Shown: positions 63,435 to 64,000 of the stretch, piece after piece | Numbering within the stretch: position 1 is the stretch's first letter | Layout: every line of letters begins with the position of its first letter | NCBI RefSeq assembly: GCF_041435055.1 | Contig: NZ_CP108002.1 | Location: 8,122,001-8,186,000 of the forward strand | Reading direction: 5' to 3' | Length of the DNA stretch: 64,000 bases | Source: Streptomyces sp. NBC_00341 | GTDB lineage: Bacteria; Actinomycetota; Actinomycetes; Streptomycetales; Streptomycetaceae | Translations under genes and position numbers: made by a program | Notes under the pieces: generated by a model | The model's input: the letters and a program-made list of their open reading frames with translations, nothing else | What the model was told of the DNA's origin: nothing | Databases searched by the model: none

Positions 63435-64000
63435 TCAGCCGGCCTTGTTCGGAGCAACCGGCGCGAAGCGGTCCAGGGTGGTGATCCCCTCGAACCTGTG
63501 CGGCTGGGATCCCGCCATCAGCCTGCCGTAGTTCTCGGACAGGGCTTCGAGGTTGAGGGCTCCGTGCAACGTGATGACACGGGCGTCCCGCCAAGCCCGT
63601 TGAATGGGCTCACTTTCCATGATCGCGGTCGAGCCGGAGTTCCGCTGGAGCAGTTCGATCGCCTCCGCGCACCATTTGGCCGCGTAGGCCGTCTCGGCGA
63701 GGACGCGCGCACTGAACATCTGCATGTACTCGGGTTCGGCCGGCGTTCCGGCGGCGGCGAGTGCTCCGAGCCGGTCGGTCTCATCGGCGTTGGCGCGGGT
63801 CAGCAACGTCGCTGAGCGGATCTTCGAATGAACCTCTGTGAGCATCAAGTGTGTGAGCGGCGCTTCCAGCTGATTCCTGTACGTCGTGCCGCGCAGAGGC
63901 CGGCCGGCGGCGCGTTCGAGGAACCTGTCCAGTGCACCTTGGGCGAGGCCGATCGACATCCCCGCCATGAGGCTGAACGCCCAGCCGAGGGTCGGCGCCT
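63435..64000 (-). CDS. Acyl-CoA-dehydrogenase-fold monooxygenase (partial, runs off window)
   Basis: The C-terminal ~188 residues of a second HsaA-like flavin-dependent oxygenase. The frame is open through base 64000 (WAFSLMAGMSIGLAQGALDRFLERA), continuing with YRNQLEAPLTHLMLTEVHSKIRSA, QRNSGSTAIMESEPIQRAWRD and TLHGALNLEALSENYGRLM. It resembles the type 2 acyl-CoA dehydrogenase domain of the gene at 38650 but is clearly diverged. Its reductase partner could be the one at 42960 or lie outside the window. The start is not in the window. Confidence 0.82.
   Translation of the reverse strand, partial: APTLGWAFSLMAGMSIGLAQGALDRFLERAAGRPLRGTTYRNQLEAPLTHLMLTEVHSKIRSATLLTRANADETDRLGALAAAGTPAEPEYMQMFSARVLAETAYAAKWCAEAIELLQRNSGSTAIMESEPIQRAWRDARVITLHGALNLEALSENYGRLMAGSQPHRFEGITTLDRFAPVAPNKAG

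Overview
The window is high-GC actinobacterial DNA, almost certainly a Streptomyces chromosome and plausibly a chromosome arm. Support comes from the strong G/C third-position bias, GTG starts and 1-4 nt start/stop overlaps, a complete ergothioneine operon (egtABCD), an olsB/olsA-type ornithine-lipid pair, a single-anchor succinate dehydrogenase, chitinase and DasR-type operators, a B12 riboswitch with CbtBA, and several secreted or carbohydrate-active enzymes. No rRNA, tRNA or CRISPR array was seen.

Left part (1-26.4 kb, conserved genes): an SDH operon (membrane anchor, flavoprotein, Fe-S subunit); a secreted GH18 chitinase; a short UvrA-like protein; dodecin; a sugar-binding lipoprotein whose promoter resembles the chitinase promoter (both carry a dre/DasR-like palindrome in the -35/-10 spacer); ornithine-lipid acyltransferases; egtA-B-C-D on the minus strand, with egtD overlapping the olsA-type gene tail to tail; a PARG-like protein; a PemK-like toxin with no antitoxin; a LacI regulator; thioredoxin and a divergent flavin disulfide reductase; a secreted GH16 glucanase; a cobalamin riboswitch with cbtB-cbtA, divergent from a histidine-phosphatase-like protein lacking its catalytic histidines; a GNAT, a TPR protein and a pirin.

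Middle (26.4-33 kb): an IS5-family element (912 bp, CTAG target duplication, +1 frameshifted transposase) inserted beside the decayed end of an older IS. It is followed by an SDR gene and a sugar-utilisation module (GH3 glycosidase, MFS transporter, divergent TetR).

Right part (33-64 kb, accessory and catabolic): a long minus-strand operon with flavin reductase, an N-terminally extended CocE/NonD hydrolase, SnoaL-like protein, acyl-CoA-dehydrogenase-type monooxygenase, MDR oxidoreductase, MhpA-like hydroxylase, DUF3500 protein and fumarylacetoacetate-hydrolase-family protein. It is followed by a cupin/CaiB CoA-transferase pair, methylmalonyl-CoA mutase mutAB with a shattered meaB, a GntR/FCD regulator and acetyl-CoA synthetase. 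A palindromic motif (AAAGTGTTGACATTT type, core TGTNNACA) recurs upstream of the flavin-reductase operon, the cupin/CaiB pair, mutAB, the GntR gene and a distant NmrA-like gene. I infer one GntR-controlled regulon that degrades an unidentified, probably aromatic or ester-containing compound via CoA thioesters and methylmalonyl-CoA.

The last 10 kb holds TetR-controlled modules with clear palindromic operators: a TetX-like monooxygenase, a membrane transporter next to a TetR protein with two DNA-binding domains, and a second CocE hydrolase. It ends with a truncated corA and a second acyl-CoA-dehydrogenase-type gene cut by the window edge.
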